This document shows, one piece after another, positions 63,542 through 64,000 of a DNA stretch of 64,000 nt (position 1 is the first letter of the stretch; the number at the start of each line of letters is the position of its first letter). A program made the position numbers and the translations under genes. A model generated the notes under the pieces. It had not been told where the DNA came from. It saw only the letters and a list, made by a program, of their open reading frames with translations, and did not search any database. The stretch is from Rhodoferax sp. U11-2br (GTDB lineage Bacteria; Pseudomonadota; Gammaproteobacteria; Burkholderiales; Burkholderiaceae_C), in assembly GCF_018619435.1 (NCBI RefSeq), contig NZ_JAHFZF010000005.1:124001-188000 (forward strand). The letters run 5' to 3'.

Positions 63542-64000
63542 ATGAATTCAAGCACTTCCCCCCACCTTGCCGGGCACCTGTTGGTGCGTTGTCTGATTGA
63601 ACAGGGCGTGACCCATACCTTTGGTGTACCGGGTGAGAGTTTTCTGGCGGTGCTCGACGGTTTTTACCAGTACCGCGACCAGATCCAGTTTGTCATCAAC
63701 CGGCAGGAGGGCGGCGCGGCTTTCATGGCCGAGGCCCATGGCAAGTTAACACGCCGCCCCGGCGTCTGTTTTGTTACCCGGGGGCCGGGTGCCACCAATG
63801 CCTCCATCGGCGTGCACACCGCTTACCAGGACGGCACACCGATGGTGCTGTTTGTCGGGGATGTGGCCAGCGACACCCGTGACCGCGAGGCGTTTCAGGA
63901 GCTCAACTACCTGAGTTTTTTTGGTCCCTCAACCCGGGGTTTGGCCAAGCTGGTGGAGCGTATTGACGACGCCCGACGCATCCCCGAATACGTGGCGCGC
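63542..64000 (+). CDS. ThDP-dependent acetolactate-synthase-like enzyme (5' part)
   Basis: The first 153 residues of a thiamine diphosphate enzyme, cut by the window edge. The catalytic-Glu region is FVINRQEGGAAFMAEAHG, preceded by HLLVRCLIEQGVTHTFGVPGESFLAVLDG and followed by GPGATNASIGVHTAYQDGTPMVLFVG. That is the Pyr domain of the acetolactate synthase/benzoylformate decarboxylase group. Whether it is a true acetolactate synthase or a catabolic relative cannot be decided from this part. It starts 61 bp after the MFS gene. Confidence 0.88.
   Translation, partial: MNSSTSPHLAGHLLVRCLIEQGVTHTFGVPGESFLAVLDGFYQYRDQIQFVINRQEGGAAFMAEAHGKLTRRPGVCFVTRGPGATNASIGVHTAYQDGTPMVLFVGDVASDTRDREAFQELNYLSFFGPSTRGLAKLVERIDDARRIPEYVAR

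Overview
The window is a stretch of a GC-rich betaproteobacterial chromosome. Gene content and order (surE-pcm-nlpD, ppsR/ppsA, rpsF-priB-rpsR-rplI-dnaB, alanine aminotransferase-hom-thrC-moeA-moaD-moaE, clpB) and the style of the proteins suggest the family Comamonadaceae, something like Rhodoferax or Polaromonas; this is inferred from sequence style, not from a search. There are no rRNA genes, CRISPR arrays, integrases or transposases, and I recognise no tRNA. Almost all of it is ordinary chromosome with short intergenic gaps.

Region by region: 1-640 is the end of an FMN-dependent alpha-hydroxy-acid dehydrogenase. 640-8117 is an iron-uptake island: a Fur-like box, a 24-codon ORF, tonB-exbB-exbD-hemP, a convergent DUF2325 protein, and a ferric-iron ABC transporter fbpABC behind another Fur-like box. 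8189-14169 holds a thioesterase, a divergent LysR regulator/YeiH transporter pair, a thioredoxin-fold periplasmic protein, a ferritin-like protein with a 52-aa DUF3309 partner, and an Aer-type chemoreceptor. 14251-19725 is the most interesting region: a sigma-54 activator carrying the three-cysteine signature of the sulfane-sulfur sensor FisR, two near-identical -24/-12 promoters, an isolated Rieske protein, an ETHE1/persulfide-dioxygenase-like protein that has lost a metal ligand, ccoG, and a TauE/SafE exporter. 19765-29709 carries surE-pcm-nlpD-rlmD, a lipoprotein, a BI-1 protein, a GlcG-type protein, a second TonB, and ppsR/ppsA. 29758-44452 is core metabolism and replication: a fused acetate-type symporter, ribosomal proteins S6/S18/L9 with PriB and DnaB, PhoH, Bcp, alanine aminotransferase, hom-thrC, and molybdopterin genes. 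44484-51066 is a second, reverse-strand iron island with cell-surface signalling (FecI, FecR, STN-type TonB-dependent receptor, DUF3649, PepSY and DUF3325 membrane proteins) behind a 15/19 Fur box. 51234-63481 holds a LysE exporter, a P-loop kinase-like gene in a gene-poor patch, a MocR regulator divergent from a BenE-family transporter and a YggS PLP protein, a GNAT-Rnk fusion, clpB with a textbook heat-shock promoter, a GH19 lysin, a hemerythrin-like protein and an MFS transporter. A ThDP-dependent enzyme runs off the right edge.

Two themes connect the regions. Iron: four Fur-like boxes, three sharing the core AATGCGAA, sit before tonB, fbpA and fecI, so the Ton energy system, the inner-membrane ferric transporter and the siderophore receptor are probably induced together. 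A repeat: a roughly 40-bp palindromic element (arms CTAGCCCTTA / TAAGGGCTAG, flanks GGCCT and AGCTA) sits at gene ends in at least five places. Similar sequences lie in frame inside rlmD and fbpB, and one copy appears to supply the ribosome binding site of moaE.
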